NCBI GenBank assembly: GCA_907163345.1
Contig: CAJQUN010000930.1
Location: forward strand, 62,001 to 126,000
Direction of reading: 5' to 3'
Source: Haberlea rhodopensis
Lineage: Eukaryota; Streptophyta; Magnoliopsida; Lamiales; Gesneriaceae
DNA: 64,000 bases
Part shown: positions 24,201 through 35,082 of the stretch, piece by piece
Numbering within the stretch: position 1 is the stretch's first letter
Layout of the letters: each line of letters opens with the position of its first letter
The notes under the pieces: model-generated
Databases searched by the model: none
What the model was told of the DNA's origin: nothing
What the model saw: only the letters and a program-made list of their open reading frames with translations
Translations under genes and position numbers: made by a program

Positions 24201-27200
24201 ACAAAAGTAAAATAATTGGAGTCAATGTCAATCAAGGATTGATGGAAGAGCTAGCCTCGGTTTTGAATTGTAAGGTGGATTCTCTACCTATCAAATATCT
24301 TGGCTTACCAATAGGATTGAACTCTAGAAGGGGAGTCTTTTGGGATTCTGTCATTGAGAAATTCCGTAAAAGATTGGCGATGTGGGAGGATAAGATCCTT
24401 TCTCCCGTGTTGTCATCTCTTCCGATCTACTATTTTCACTATTCCACGCTTCTAATTGTATCGTTTCAAAATTAAAATCTCTGCAGATTGCTTTTCTTTG
24501 GGTGGGGAGAGTAACAGTAAAATAGCCTGGGTTAAATGGTCAGAAGTTTGCAAAAGGGTTAGGGATCTTGATTTTTTTAATAGGGCTTTAATGGGAAAAT
24601 GGGTTTGGGATATTTTGAGTGAGAGAGATTCCCTTTGGAAGCGAGTGCTAAAATCAAAGTATAGAGATGCCGCGATCGATCACGAGTGGCAGAATGTTTC
24701 CTTTTGTTGGAAACAGGGGCGCGATCGATCGCACCCCAAGCCGCGATCGATCGCGCCCTGCGTCTGTTTGGCTGAATGGTGTGTCCATTCATGTTTGGTT
24801 GCGGTTTTTCGCGATGTGATGCCTCCAAATTGTGTGTTTTTGGATATATCTATTGGTATACTATTACTTTATGTCAACCAACATTCTACCACGTGTCCAT
24901 AAAATATAAAAAAAAAATTCCTTTTTTGTTGTCCTTATTGCTAATTTTTATGATTATAGATGCTCCTTGATTTCAGCCAACCGTTACTTTCTAACCTTAA
25001 GTGCTCTCTTATCTTAAGGTATTTCTTACGAGATGAAAATTGCTAGAAATTATGCTTCAATGTTTGGATTATAGATTCCTTTGATGTGTTTGTTCTTAGA
25101 AGGTTGCTGAAACTGCATTTTTGTGATTCGGATATATCATTTCTAATGTTATTTTTCCATATATTCCTATATTCAGTTATGCTTTCTGTGCTGAAGATGC
25201 ATAATTTAATTTTTGCATTTTTTCCTTGTGTTTCAGTATACATGTTTCTGTGTGGGCCTCTTATACTTGTAGAAAATCTGATGAATTTACCGACGGTACA
25301 ATGAAATGGAAATGTGGACAATTGCAAGTTTTTAGTGATGACTGACACATTACACATGCAATGATCTTTTGCATTGTTACGTTTTAGTTGTGTGTTTTTA
25401 AATTTATTTTTCTTTCTAGGCGACCCTTGGTTCAGCTGTAGATACTCCAGCACAAGCACCTTTTGCTGCAGATAGTTCCACTTCAATACGTAATGGCTGC
25501 AAGCTAAATGAATGTGAGGATATCGAAACAGGAAGTTTTGAGCTTAGCCCAGAACATCTAGGTTCAGGAGCAAAGACCCACAATGAGATCTCTCTGTACC
25601 AGAGACTTATTACAGCTTTGATTCCTGAAGAAGGAAATCAAGAGTTTAGCTTCAGTGTGGAAGACCTCAAACACAATGAGTATGAATCAAGAAATAAGAT
25701 GGAAAAAGATATGGTATCAGATGCATTCTTCCCCAAGATGTCTCAAAGTAGTGACCTTTTTGTTTATCCTTATTCTAATGGTAATGGTGTGAATATTAAT
25801 GGTAATTCAATTTATGAGCGGAACCGCACTATGCCGGAAAAAATTACTGCACCCGTACTACCGAACAGAGGTTTTATTCCAAGCCATGATCGTATGCAAA
25901 ATGGTTTAGTTTCAGACCAGGTATTGCCTGGCACAACATGTTCCGAGTATCAGTATTATAGCATGCCAATGGATGAGCGACTTCTCGTGGAGGTTCACAG
26001 TATTGGGATCTATCCAGATCTAGTGGTATGCTGAACTTCATTCAAGAAAAATTGGATCTTTTGCAATTCCAATACCTGTCTTGTCACGTTCTTTTGTGCG
26101 ACTGTCAGTACTTTTTTTTTATTGATGCGTGTGATTTGTCACAGAATGGAGATGAAGACATAAATGAAGATATTGATAAAATGGATCGCAAGTACCAGGA
26201 ACAGGTAGGATATGATTCCTTCTATATTATAAAGTATGGTTTGTTACCGTGGTCATTTTAAAGCAGCTCTTAATATTTCTGAGTTTCATTTTTGTTGTGC
26301 AGAGCACATTGTGCTGCTATTTCTTGCTATTTTGGTTATGTGCGTTGTATAATAGAAACATAGAAATATAGTATGTACAGATACTTTTTTTTTTTTATCG
26401 GACTAATAAAATATATATTAACTGAATATATATTTTATGTCATTATAATATATATACACATTGATTTTAAAATATGTTAAATTGTATTTGATGAAAATGC
26501 CAGTTCGTAATGGCCTAGGATTTTGAGCTGTGTTGTCACCAAAGCATGCAGTTGGCAACTGTAGAACAATCATGATCTTCAGGACAATTAAATATCTCAA
26601 AAAGGAATTTGGTGCGATGTGATCAGCTTGGGTATTAATGTTTCATATGAATTTTAAGTGAAGCTCTAAGGAATTTATTTTTTCCTCTGTTTAGATTCCT
26701 TCCAGCAACATTTGATCTATATGGGAATGGACTTTTGCTGTAGAAAACTGAGATTTAAAAGTTTATGCGTTTATGTTTTTCCTTTTGTTCTTTCCACAAG
26801 TAGAATCCCGGTCAACATAGATCAGGAGTTGAGATTTTTTTATGTTGGATGTACTTGTATACTGTTGCTTTTTCATCAGTATGGCTTCAAAGTTGTGGCA
26901 AGTTCAGCAGTCTTTTTAATAATTTAGCTCACTTATAGGTTTCCAAGAAGAAAAGCTTACTTGGAAAACTACTAAGTTCCACGTCTGAGTCAAAAAAACT
27001 CCAGGAAAAGTATGAAGTTTTTCTTCTATTTTATTTTTGACATTTTATTATGATCTCTGGACAATCTGTGTCCTGATTATCTAATCCTTTTAACATATTT
27101 AGGGAATTTAAAGGACACGCTCTTGAGAAACTCGTGGGGATGGCTTATGCAAAGTACAGGGTAATTTTCAATTTCCTATGTTTGGTCATATACTTGCTAA

Positions 27201-30200
27201 CCTAATTTTCTTTGTTACCTATACCGAAGATATCAGTGCTGCTTTGCACCTTTATTCTGAAAAGGTACGAGTTTGCTAAAATATTATTTTTAGAAAGATA
27301 AATTCACTCATGATTTTTTTTGAAAAAAATTCTTCTTTCTACATTAAAAATTTTATAGTTGAATTTTATTTTTCATTGATAAATTTTGTATAACAATGAC
27401 TTTCAAACTTACTCATGTATCATCCTTTTATTTTTAACTATCATTGAGCACGTACTTCGCATGTGGAGCCATGTTTTATATATGACAAATTGATAATATA
27501 GATATTCTAATAAATATAACATTAAATTTTGTGTGTTAATATTTTTTTAACTCTTTTTTATAGAAATAAGCAAAATCCGATATTTGAATTTTATCAATTT
27601 TAGAGTTCTCTTACTTGCTATTGCAAAATTTTCTAGTTTATGATGATTAATAATGATAATTAATTTTTCTTTGTTTCTATAAATATTATTGAAAATGTAA
27701 ACAATATTGAAAATTATAATAGAAATTGGTTTAAAGGGGATTGGATCAAATGTGACTTTACTTGTGGAAATGCATGGTGTATGATCAAATGTTTGTCGGT
27801 TTACCAAACACGTGGTAACGATGCAACTCAATCATTTAAATCGCACAATAGTTTAAGCACAATAGTTTAAGCGATATATTTCGTCCGCTCTTCCAATAGG
27901 GACAATTATTGCACCCCAACAATCCCCCAACTACCTTGCAACTCATGACAATCAAACATGTGACCTTAGATCTGATATCAATTGTAGGATCAAGCACTTG
28001 TCGGTTTACCAAAAGCTCTGCAAGCAAATAGTGGCAATTATTACACCTTAACAATCCCCTTCCTAATATTGCACCACCTTACATCTCATGATAATTGAAC
28101 CCATGAGCTTGGTTTGATACCAATTATAAGATGAAGTGCTTGTCGTTTTACCAAAAACTCTGTCAGTAGGGGTACTAATTGTACTCAACAGTCTCTTTCT
28201 TATACTTTACAACTCATGAGAATCTAACACGTGACATTGACTCTGATTGCTAATTGTATGATCAAACGTTGTCGCTTTACCAAAAAATAGCTAGTGATAA
28301 TGGTGCAACTCAAATGTTTTAAACCGTACATCAGTTCAAGTGTCACGTTTCGACCTCTCATATTTTCATGTTTTCTTTATTTTCTTTTTTTGAGCGTCAC
28401 TTAATATATTTCCTTTCCTTTTCATTATACTAAAAAGCATTTTACTTTTCCACAATTTTTTTACACAATGGCAATTATGTTCCAACTTCTGAGTTGCTAG
28501 GAGCTTTATTTGATATTTTTTTAATTTTGTACTTTCGTTTAGATAAAAAGTAACGTATTATGAGTAATTATAACTTTTAAGTTTCTCTTAAACATGTGTA
28601 GCTATGTGGATTATCATTGTTGAATATTTGAGTTCCTAAGGATTACAAATTGTGTTGTTAAAGTCAATGATTTTTAAATTATTGACTATTTAAATAATTA
28701 TAATGACTAACACGGCTACATAAAACTAGTAAATTGGTTAATCACATATTGCTTATTTTTTAATGAAATTTGTAAATTGTCAGAGCTTCTTATGGCTAAC
28801 TATTCAGAATCTTCTAAGAGCATCATATTGTTATTAGACTATTAATATATTAAAATTTATAACTATTGATATAATTTCTTTAAAGTCAATTTTTAGTAGG
28901 AAAAACCAATATACAATCAATTATTCTTTGAAAATCCAAAAGGCAAAAGAGAAACTTGCTGCAAAGAGCTGATGTGAGCGTGAGAAATTTATTTCTGTAA
29001 CCTTTCAAAAGCAATTGACCTACCATGTGCTTATAAAATATGCACTACATTTTACTGATAATTGATATTGACTTATAGGGAATTGAATCAAATCCATCTC
29101 TTCTCCTGAAAATTTTTATTGACTTGTTCTTGCTTATTCTTCACTTTTTATATGTTGGTCGAAGAAACTGAGTGATCATTGTATTTGATATTAAAATATG
29201 GTGGTGTTTTTAAATTTTTTGCTTTCATTATTTAGTTAGCCAAATAACTAAGAATCCATTAGTAATATTGAAATATTTGTCTTATGGAATTTAAAGTAGA
29301 TTTAGGATTTAAGTTCATATAACTGGAAGTTACAAATAGTAGTAAAGTAGACCTAATAAATTGTACAATTGATTTAATTAGAATTAAACGAGAGTTTAAT
29401 AGACTCAAATAACTCGTGATAGTTACACATTAATAGCAAATGTACTTTTCCACATCTCCTTTTAATTTCAAAATTTTCCATAAATCTCCTTGTGGTCTCT
29501 TTGATTTATATATTTAATTAGTGTCATTAGCAAACTTTGCCCTTTGATTCAAATTTTTATAGGTATATAGATATGGATATAGACTGAACTCACGGTTATT
29601 TTGAAGTCCCATTCTCTTCTTTTTTTCCTTCTAATTTTAGTATTATTTTGAAGTCTCTTCTCAATGTCCCAAAAAAACTTTTCATGATTTGTTCTCTCTT
29701 ATAAATAGAAAAAAGAATAAGTGCATTTTCCAAAAGTACCGTTGTCATCATTCTTAAGTTGCCCATAGGTTGGTTTTGACAACACATTTTGAAAATGTTG
29801 TGAAATGAAGTGTATGTTTGGTTTTGTTTTTAGGAAAAAACTGTTGTGGTCAAATCGTGTAAATTTGTACATAGCAATTGACATTTAATAATATGTGGAT
29901 ATAAATTAAAATATATTTTATTATGTTATTTCTAATATAAGCATCAATTTGGGAAGATAAAAATTTGAATCGAAGGTAATGATTATGTTGGTAGATGTAA
30001 AAATAAGTTTTTGGAAAATGAAATAAAAATGAGATAGCAGCATCCTTTTTGTTTTGAAGATGTGGAAGTTGTTTTATAAAACAGAAACAAACATAGCCCA
30101 TATTTTTCTGTAAGGGGATTTTGTATAATATATAGAGATACATAAAAGCTGCAACTGAGCTAAGCTACTCGTGAGCATCTCAGTAGAAGCTCAACTTGAG

Positions 30201-32036
30201 CTCAAGTAGTTCAAGTGCTCTCTCGAGCCGAACTCAACCTTTGATGGCTCAACTTCGAGTACTCGATCTCAAAAAACTAATTTATTTTTTAAAAAATTGT
30301 TAAAATTATAATTTTTTAAAGGGAATTTTTGTAAACAAAGTTTTGATTCTTGAGCTTGAAAACCACTACTCTATCAGGCATCGAGCTTGAGCTCGTCAGC
30401 GCGGTTACTTGACCACTGTATCAGACAAACTAGAATGATGTTTATGAATGCCATTGTTGTTTGACATTGCAGGATGGCTTATAATGTGACTTATGCGATG
30501 TTTTATCTTAGTTACCTGATAATATCTAATTTTGTCAGATTACAAATTTTTAATTTTTTTTTTTAAATTAAAACGAGTTTTGCAGTTGTCGTTAAGCAGT
30601 CAAAAGTGGATGATGTTGCCTTTATTTCTATCCTGAAATTAAGACGAGTTGAATGTCTGTTTTTACAAAAAAAGACAGTTATTTATATGCTCAGGGAGCA
30701 ACCTGCAAAAGAGCAGGGTGAATACAAGGTTGTTTTTCCTGTGTCTCTCGATAAATATTTTGACAAGGTTCATTTAATGAGGATAGGAAATCCCCTTCAC
30801 CAGAATACTTGTTCACTTGCTTCTTCAGTGCGTCAAATTCTGGTTTAATCTATTTAATTATTTACTGCTGCTGAATCCAGTAAAAAACCACCGACACCGC
30901 CCTTTGTTATATGAAATTAATAAATTGAGGTTTCTTTTTCTGCAGAGGTGCTGGGGTCCTAATGTTCACGGGATGAAGAGTGCTACTGGTAAAATGGCCA
31001 AACAAGCTGCCTTAGCTTTTGTTAAGCGTACACTGGAACGATGCCAGGAATTTGAGGCAACAGGAAAGAGCTGCTTTGATGAGCCATTGTACAGGGACAT
31101 GTTCCTTGCTGGAGTATCACGGCTCATTGATGAACAGCCTCCAAATTCAAACACTGATAATGAATTTGGTGAACCTTGTCTCAGGACATCTGGAGGCTCT
31201 ATGGAAGTTAGAACTTCAGGTATGTGGCAATGATACATAACACAAACCCTGTTGTTATTTTTATGTGTTCCTTCGTGATTCTTCATTTGGTTGATGATAG
31301 TTTCTCTGGCTTTTATGAGTATCTCAGTTTCTTGTTTTATGTTGCAGCTCATGCTGGCACAGAGCAGAGCCCTTCAAACAATCAGGACATGTATTATTCT
31401 GAAGTGTTCCCCTCACCAAATTTGGGATCCGAACCAAATCATGGTAAAGAAGACATTTGGTCAAATAGAGTGAAAAGGAGGGAACTACTACTTGACGAAG
31501 TTGGTGTTAGCACATCTTCGGGTGCCCCATCAAACCTTAGAGGTTCGCTTGTATGCAGTGCAAAAGGAAAAAGGACTGAGAGGGACAGAGAAGGAAAGGG
31601 AAATAGCAGAGAGGTGATGTCCAGAAGTGTAACTGCCAAAATTGGTCGCCCTGCATCTGCCACTGGCAAGGGTGAGAGAAAGCCCAAGGCAAAACCTAAG
31701 CAAAAAAATGTTCATTTATCTGCTTCTATCAATGGTCCTCAAGGAAAGATTGCAGAGCAGACAGAAGGAATGTTGCCATCGACACTTAAGTTGAATTATA
31801 TTAGTGAAAACAGTGTTGCCGATGATAAAAACGACTATAATTTGGACGTACTAGAGGAGCCAATAGATTTATCTGGGCTGCAACTCCCTGACATGGATCC
31901 CAATAATTTTGGTGGTCAAGGAGAAGATATAGGATCATGGTTGGATATCGAAGATGATGGATTACAAGATCATGATTATATGGGTGGCCTTGAAATACCA
32001 ATGGATGACCTGGCGAACTTAAATATGATTATTTGA
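3240..32036 (+). CDS. Conserved plant-specific nuclear-type protein of unknown function (about 1,300 aa)
   Basis: Coding exons joined at GT-AG sites with matching phase: 3240-3652, 3732-4011, 4604-4896, 6366-6545, 9601-10335, 10473-10567, 10666-10725, 10809-10897, 25420-26025, 26145-26204, 26939-27009, 27103-27160, 30946-31219, 31348-32036. They total 3,903 nt, divisible by three, ending TGA. The ATG at 3240 follows an upstream in-frame GTG that is not needed. From memory the protein matches the uncharacterised Arabidopsis family of AT4G29790/AT2G19390 (about 1,200 aa); its function is not known to me. Visible features: Ser/Arg/Lys-rich low complexity, a conserved basic block GRPPTRKLSDRKAYTRQKH (about residues 637-655), a short Trp-containing segment PFWREMEPLFRF (about 691-702), a Lys-rich stretch (938-980), a very basic segment near 1140-1190 and an acidic tail rich in Asp and Gly. 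No membrane segment or enzyme motif. I infer a nuclear scaffold or RNA-related role from composition only. Intron 8 (10898-25419) is inflated by transposons. Confidence 0.85.
6178..6266. repeat. (CT)n(CA)n microsatellite
   Basis: CT repeats from 6178 to 6232 pass directly into CA repeats from 6233 to 6266, inside an intron of the long gene. The Arg/Glu and Cys/Val reading frames across it are artefacts of the repeat. Confidence 0.95.
6921..8923 (-). mobile_element. 5'-truncated L1-type LINE, degenerate
   Basis: The element lies antisense in an intron of the long gene. Its 3' end is a short poly-A (T run at 6921-6929). On the minus strand the 3' half of ORF2 can be read in broken frames. Reverse transcriptase pieces lie at 8316-8922, with the FADDTLFVG active-site block and the upstream MIFKVDFEKAYD block. 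A C-terminal Trp/Cys-rich RNase H/zf-RVT-like region lies at 6948-8160. ORF1, the endonuclease and the first half of the RT are missing. A poly-C tract (8124-8140 on plus) interrupts the Gly-coding stretch after FLWGG. I could not find a convincing target-site duplication. Confidence 0.8.
8953..9304. repeat. 176-bp direct tandem duplication
   Basis: Copy 1 (8953-9128) and copy 2 (9129-9304) both start TGTATGAAATAAGTG and end at TCCTTTGATGT. They differ at only a few bases, for example GAGTCCC versus GACTCCC. The duplication lies inside an intron just past the 5' end of the truncated LINE and has no coding content. Confidence 0.9.
10984..10999. repeat. Left target-site duplication of the LINE at 11,001-18,879
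   Basis: CAATATATAAATTACC here and CAATGTATAAATTACC at 18,880-18,895 match at 15 of 16 bases and exactly bracket the LINE. Confidence 0.8.
11325..14767 (-). pseudogene. LINE ORF2 (endonuclease / reverse transcriptase), broken
   Basis: The frame opens at 14767 with the AP-endonuclease-like start MIIVSFNIRGIGG. The endonuclease continues at 13796-14527 (QETKKD, CGDLNEVR, SDHCAIVL blocks visible). The reverse transcriptase lies at 12235-13634, with the EEFRPIALIGCVYK, KVDFEKAYDSVDW and FADDTLFVG blocks. The C-terminal region at 11325-11830 has the FTWKV and CAICH features of the zf-RVT domain. The frame is broken near 14530, 13780, 13330, 12860, 12590, 12230 and 11830, so no full product is possible. 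The enzyme family nicks target DNA and copies the LINE RNA. Confidence 0.85.
15534..15800 (+). repeat. 5' LTR of the gene-capturing element
   Basis: 267 bp, TG...CA ends, followed directly by the primer binding site. It contains a TATAAATAG motif near 15698, a plausible promoter TATA box. Confidence 0.88.
16145..16925 (+). pseudogene. Captured fragment of a plant SANT/Myb (GON-4-like) gene
   Basis: A frame from about 16145 to 16694 reads as a SANT/Myb-type region: YNTNWKAIQQRFLPCKSKHQ, then RQKNRASSKAPENPIK, WISIWRFFVPYRDPTLLPR and KEKRHLYELRRKE, ending DEAYVHAAFLEDWRP. I recognise these as the conserved core of the plant Homeodomain-like/GON-4-like family. A frameshift near 16690 leads into LWPYRARISNSARLVKLAPD, the next piece of the same protein, up to about 16925. 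No intron is visible across 780 bp, so the source was probably a spliced transcript. The remaining frame is about 180 codons. A protein could be made from the LTR promoter, but nothing shows that it is. Confidence 0.65.
16953..17285 (+). repeat. Purine-rich in-frame tandem repeats inside the LTR element
   Basis: The first part is a 39-bp unit (GACGTAGACTAGCAGACGC core) repeated about four times. The second alternates CAGACGCAGACTC with AAAAGAGGAGC or AAGAAAAAGGAGC blocks. Unit lengths are multiples of three. On plus, one frame of the second half encodes Arg/Lys/Ser-rich repeats. It lies between the captured gene piece and the RNase H tail. Confidence 0.85.
17311..17403 (+). pseudogene. Residual C-terminus of Copia RNase H
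   Basis: Thirty codons read V-D-N-ILTKALHYQKFED through KLSMINIYDSA to a TGA. This is the typical end of a Copia polyprotein (DILTKAL...KLGM.NIY). It is followed at once by the polypurine tract and the 3' LTR. The rest of gag-pol is absent, showing that the element is a deletion derivative that depends on other elements to move. Confidence 0.75.
17411..17676 (+). repeat. 3' LTR of the gene-capturing element
   Basis: 266 bp, nearly identical to the 5' LTR, preceded by GAGAGGGAG and followed by the target duplicate CGAGT. Confidence 0.88.
18576..18771 (-). repeat. 98-bp tandem monomers in the LINE 5' UTR
   Basis: Copies at 18576-18673 and 18674-18771 look identical. They lie upstream of LINE ORF1 (start 18552) or overlap its leader. 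Each contains GGTTTAGGGTTT, a telo-box-like promoter motif. Confidence 0.9.
18896..19990. other. Host intron sequence between two LINEs
   Basis: No gene is seen. This is the continuation of intron 8 of the long gene after the right target-site copy. A weak acceptor-like TGTTGCAG near 18,927 is followed by an open stretch of about 20 codons, but the flanking exons already join in phase without it. Confidence 0.5.
20004..21910 (+). pseudogene. LINE ORF1, broken
   Basis: Pieces at 20004-20960, 20756-21217 and 21254-21910 are successive parts of one ORF1 separated by a frameshift near 20,860 and a stop near 21,215. The middle part has the WINCLGIPAHAWN block, matching the ORF1 of the neighbouring LINE. 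A 27-bp direct repeat near 20,035-20,085 duplicates nine residues (RGEAFKF...) close to the N-terminus. A second short duplication (SQLITMENQ twice) occurs near 21,655-21,740. Confidence 0.7.
22096..24666 (+). pseudogene. LINE ORF2 (endonuclease / reverse transcriptase), broken
   Basis: The frame starts at ATG 22096 (MKIVSYNIRDLG, the endonuclease opening) and breaks almost at once. Endonuclease pieces follow at 22167-22424 (CIQETKLD) and 22693-22950 (SDHCAIML). RT pieces lie at 23380-24076, with KVDFEKAYDSVNW and GDPLSPFLFV. The FADDTLFV site near 24,100 is separated by a stop at 24,074. The last piece, at 24456-24665, is NSKIAWVKWSEVC to SKYRD. Many stops and frameshifts: no function. Confidence 0.8.
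24664..24900 (-). repeat. Dispersed repeat, copy B, with CGATCGATCG palindromes
   Basis: The segment joins the truncated LINE without a gap. On the minus strand it aligns with the repeat at 380-475 (shared TTGGAGGCA, ATCGC.AAAAA, ATGAATGG blocks). Boxes on plus: GCGATCGATCAC at 24673-24684, GCGATCGATCGC at 24722-24733 and 24744-24755. The starts are 49 and 22 bp apart. The right boundary is uncertain. Confidence 0.5.
27770..28370 (-). repeat. Degenerate TRIM-like tandem array in an intron
   Basis: Three or four copies of a roughly 130-210-bp unit in reverse orientation. Each has a TTGTCGGTTTACCAAA block and a CTCATGA.AATC...TGATA block, the complement of a tRNA-Met-type primer site. The same family forms a clearer array at 63,349-63,914 on the other strand. 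It lies inside the 3.8-kb intron 27161-30945 of the long gene. Confidence 0.55.
30150..30420. repeat. GAGCTCAAG-rich repeat tract in an intron
   Basis: Short alternating direct and inverted copies of GAGCTCAAG / CTTGAGCTC-like words, reminiscent of subterminal repeats of a non-autonomous DNA transposon. No termini are recognised. Confidence 0.3.
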
Positions 32037-32360
32037 GGCTTTTATGCTGTAAATCCTTTACATTGTACAATCACCTGGAAAAGTGGTCATCATTAGTTTG
32101 ACCAGTTACTTGAAGGTCTTGTGACCATTCAAACCGTAATTAGGAATTATATTGTTCGGTTGAGCACTCACGAGTTGATTTTTAGTGAAGCCTTCCAATG
32201 TTTGGATTATGCTCCCTCGGCTGTATAGATCTTTTTGTTCGACTGTACTAGCTCGTGTTGTAGTGATAAGGTCTTAGCACATGGTTGTAGCAAAGTTCAG
32301 AGAACAATGTCCCATGTACATAAATTTATATTCTCAATAAACATACGTATTTTGTTCTTG
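32037..32360 (+). other. Probable 3' UTR of the 1,300-aa gene
   Basis: After the TGA at 32,034-32,036 the sequence stays T-rich and non-coding. The AATAAA at about 32,336 is a likely polyadenylation signal. Later introns and exons are not supported. Confidence 0.5.
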
Positions 32361-35082
32361 AGTTATCAGGTAGCAGTAGTGTTTGATGCTTCACTTTTGT
32401 ACATGTGAACCTGTCATCCGACTATAAAACTAATTCATGCAGATGACTTTTCGTTTCAGGATCCATCTGAGTTATTGCTTCAATTGGTCAGTTCTTCCTT
32501 TCTTGTTCTCTCAATCTGTTTTAGGATTTCAAATCTTGCAGGAAGCACTAATGATGTCGGACCAAATTGTCTTCTTCAAGAATGAAGTGTAAAATCCAAC
32601 AGCGGAGGGAAGAAACGGTGTGTGAACTGGCTGATTGCAAAATTCTTATAAGCTTTTTTCCAGCCATCAATCATATTCAACATCGGTTATAACTAGAATG
32701 TACAGTAAGTTCACTCTCTTTTACATGCCGAGCAACTATTCTGAGTCACCCAGTCAAGTTGTTGTATCCTATTATTCTTAGACAACCTGTGAACTTCTCT
32801 ATTTCTGACTGAACTTGTAAATTTTTTAAGCACAAAATAAACCAAGTTCACTTTATTGAGCTTGAAATGCCTTTGCCCTGTACCTTCCATTTTGAATTTA
32901 TTTGCAGGTTCTTAATTCTAATTTAGAACATGAGATACACTCTCATCTGAACATGAACTTGAACTACTACCTCCACATGAAGTTATCTCACCATCTTGGG
33001 GCTCCAACTTGTGGCTTGACGTATAGAGGTATGCCAACTTGTATCCTAAAGTTTTTCTGATGTAGGAAACGCATAGAGAAGGAGAAGATAGATATGAAAG
33101 GAAGATTGGGGAAGGGGTGATTAGAAAATGAGGGAAACTTTTATTGATAACCATATATCTGTCTTTTCAATGAAATTAAATAGTAAATCAAGTCCAAAGC
33201 GACACCTAATCAATCTGAACCAGTTTACATATTTGCTCCAAATTTAGGTCTGTATACCACCCTCGATATTTCCTCTCATCCTCATATTCTCTGTGCAGAT
33301 AACTAGTCCTTTGCTCTAGTAAACCACTTCAATGGTCAGTGAGATTCACTGGTTAACTAACATTTTATGATACTTTTACCGATTTTTTTCTGATGGTTTG
33401 TTTAGTTATAGGCTGAAGGCTGAAAGCTGAAAGCTGTAACCATTTTCTGAAAGCATTCTTAGGCCTATGATTTTGCGCAGTTTTATATCCCATTGTTGTG
33501 TTTCCCATACAGCTAGCTCCTTTTTGCCATCTGGATCCAATTGGTGGCTGCAGTCTGCTTGATTCTCATTCTCCATTTAATCGTTTTCTTAAGATTTTCT
33601 CAACACTGATTCAGATTGTTCACATCCATCTGCTTGTTCTAGAATTTCTTTCTTGATCTTCTTGATTTAACAGGCTTTCCTGGGTTCCTGTCTGCCAAGT
33701 ATCTTGCTCCCATTGCATATTTTTCATTTAACGGTCATTGACTCGACCTGGTGTTTGAAAGAGAAGTTAGCAAGCACCCAACAAAGATTTGCTCAACTGC
33801 AAGAGAAAAGGGCTTAGCAACTCGTGAGAAGGAACGGTGATCGATCCATTGTGTTGCGCTGCAACAATCTGAAAGCCGAAAGGTCACTTCAGTTGTTAGT
33901 TTCTTATTGGATTGCTCAACTTTTATCTTCCAAAGGAGTTTATAAACATGATTTTCACAATAATAAATATATATATAGAAAAAAAATAAGTGATATATAA
34001 ACCTATATAATATATAAACTTTTACGACGGAAGTCATAGATTGTAATAACTTTGAATAACAATGGTACTAAATTTAACTTTTTTTGAGCCTTAGCTCTTA
34101 TCCGGACGGTAAAAGTTCATGGTTCTTTTTAGGATGATTCGAGTACTAGATCGGGCAAAAAATATTTGCAAAATCTCCCTCCCCATATGTATATATATAT
34201 ATATAGAAACATCGATAATTGACCCAAAGTTGAAATAATTTGGATGTAATAACCGATAAGCTGACACCTATGTATAGATTCACAACCTTCTATATAATTA
34301 TTAATTTACAAAATCATTTTTTACTATATAACATTTAATTAAATAGAATATGTTTTAAACTTTAAAACCCTACATTTATAACATTACATTATATCTGACA
34401 ATTATTACACAACATAACATTTATAAAAAAATATTCTTATAAAGAATCAAAATGAAATTTTAAAATCATTATTCAGTATATTCTTTAAAATATATTTTTA
34501 AAAGTATAAAAATAAGATCAACTATTATATATAATACTAATGATCATTGTCACACATCCTTGCATATATAATAAATTTAATAAAATAAAATTTTATTATA
34601 GAAAAATTTTACGTTAAATAGAAACATATTAGAGTAATATTTGAGTTTTTTACTTAATTATGTTTTTCTCGTCAAATTAATAAGATCATGGGAAAAGGGT
34701 AATTTGAGAGAGAAAATTTGATCTAATAGAAGAAACTAAAATGTGTTACTCTCCTGTCTTATAATTAGGGTGAACCTATAGTACAATTGTCAATTTGGGT
34801 TTGATCTGTCGCATTGGCCCAACTGACGAAATAGGTGGGTTTGTTTAACATTTTCCCGACACCCAAAATCGGTTGGGTCAGGTTGGTCTGTGGGTTAAAA
34901 TTAGAAGTTAGACCTAATATTTTATATGTAGATAATGCAAGTATTAAAACAACTTTATCCGACGATGGTTCAAATATTCTAGAGATTTTTGCTGGAAAGA
35001 GATTGAGAATAATGAGGAGATTAAATACTATAATATTAATGGTGGATGAACTTTGAAGAATTTGTATTATTTATTTCGTTTT
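32361..35082. other. Intergenic region, no gene recognised
   Basis: I see no coding region longer than chance. The right half is very AT-rich, with short TA runs near 34,192. Some stretches (32,450-33,730) have balanced composition and splice-like motifs and could belong to an untranslated or lost transcript, but nothing can be named. Confidence 0.4.

Larger units (their letters stand above)
20004..24666 (+). mobile_element. Second L1-type LINE, sense strand, 3'-truncated
   Basis: Same family as the LINE at 11,001-18,879 but in the opposite orientation, in the same 14.5-kb intron. ORF1 and ORF2 run left to right in broken frames and stop abruptly at about 24,666, inside the region after the RT (...LWKRVLKSKYRD). 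The sequence there passes directly into a different repeat. No poly-A tail, zf-RVT region or target-site duplication is visible, so the 3' end was lost. The left end is set at the ORF1 start because no 5' terminus is obvious. Confidence 0.8.
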
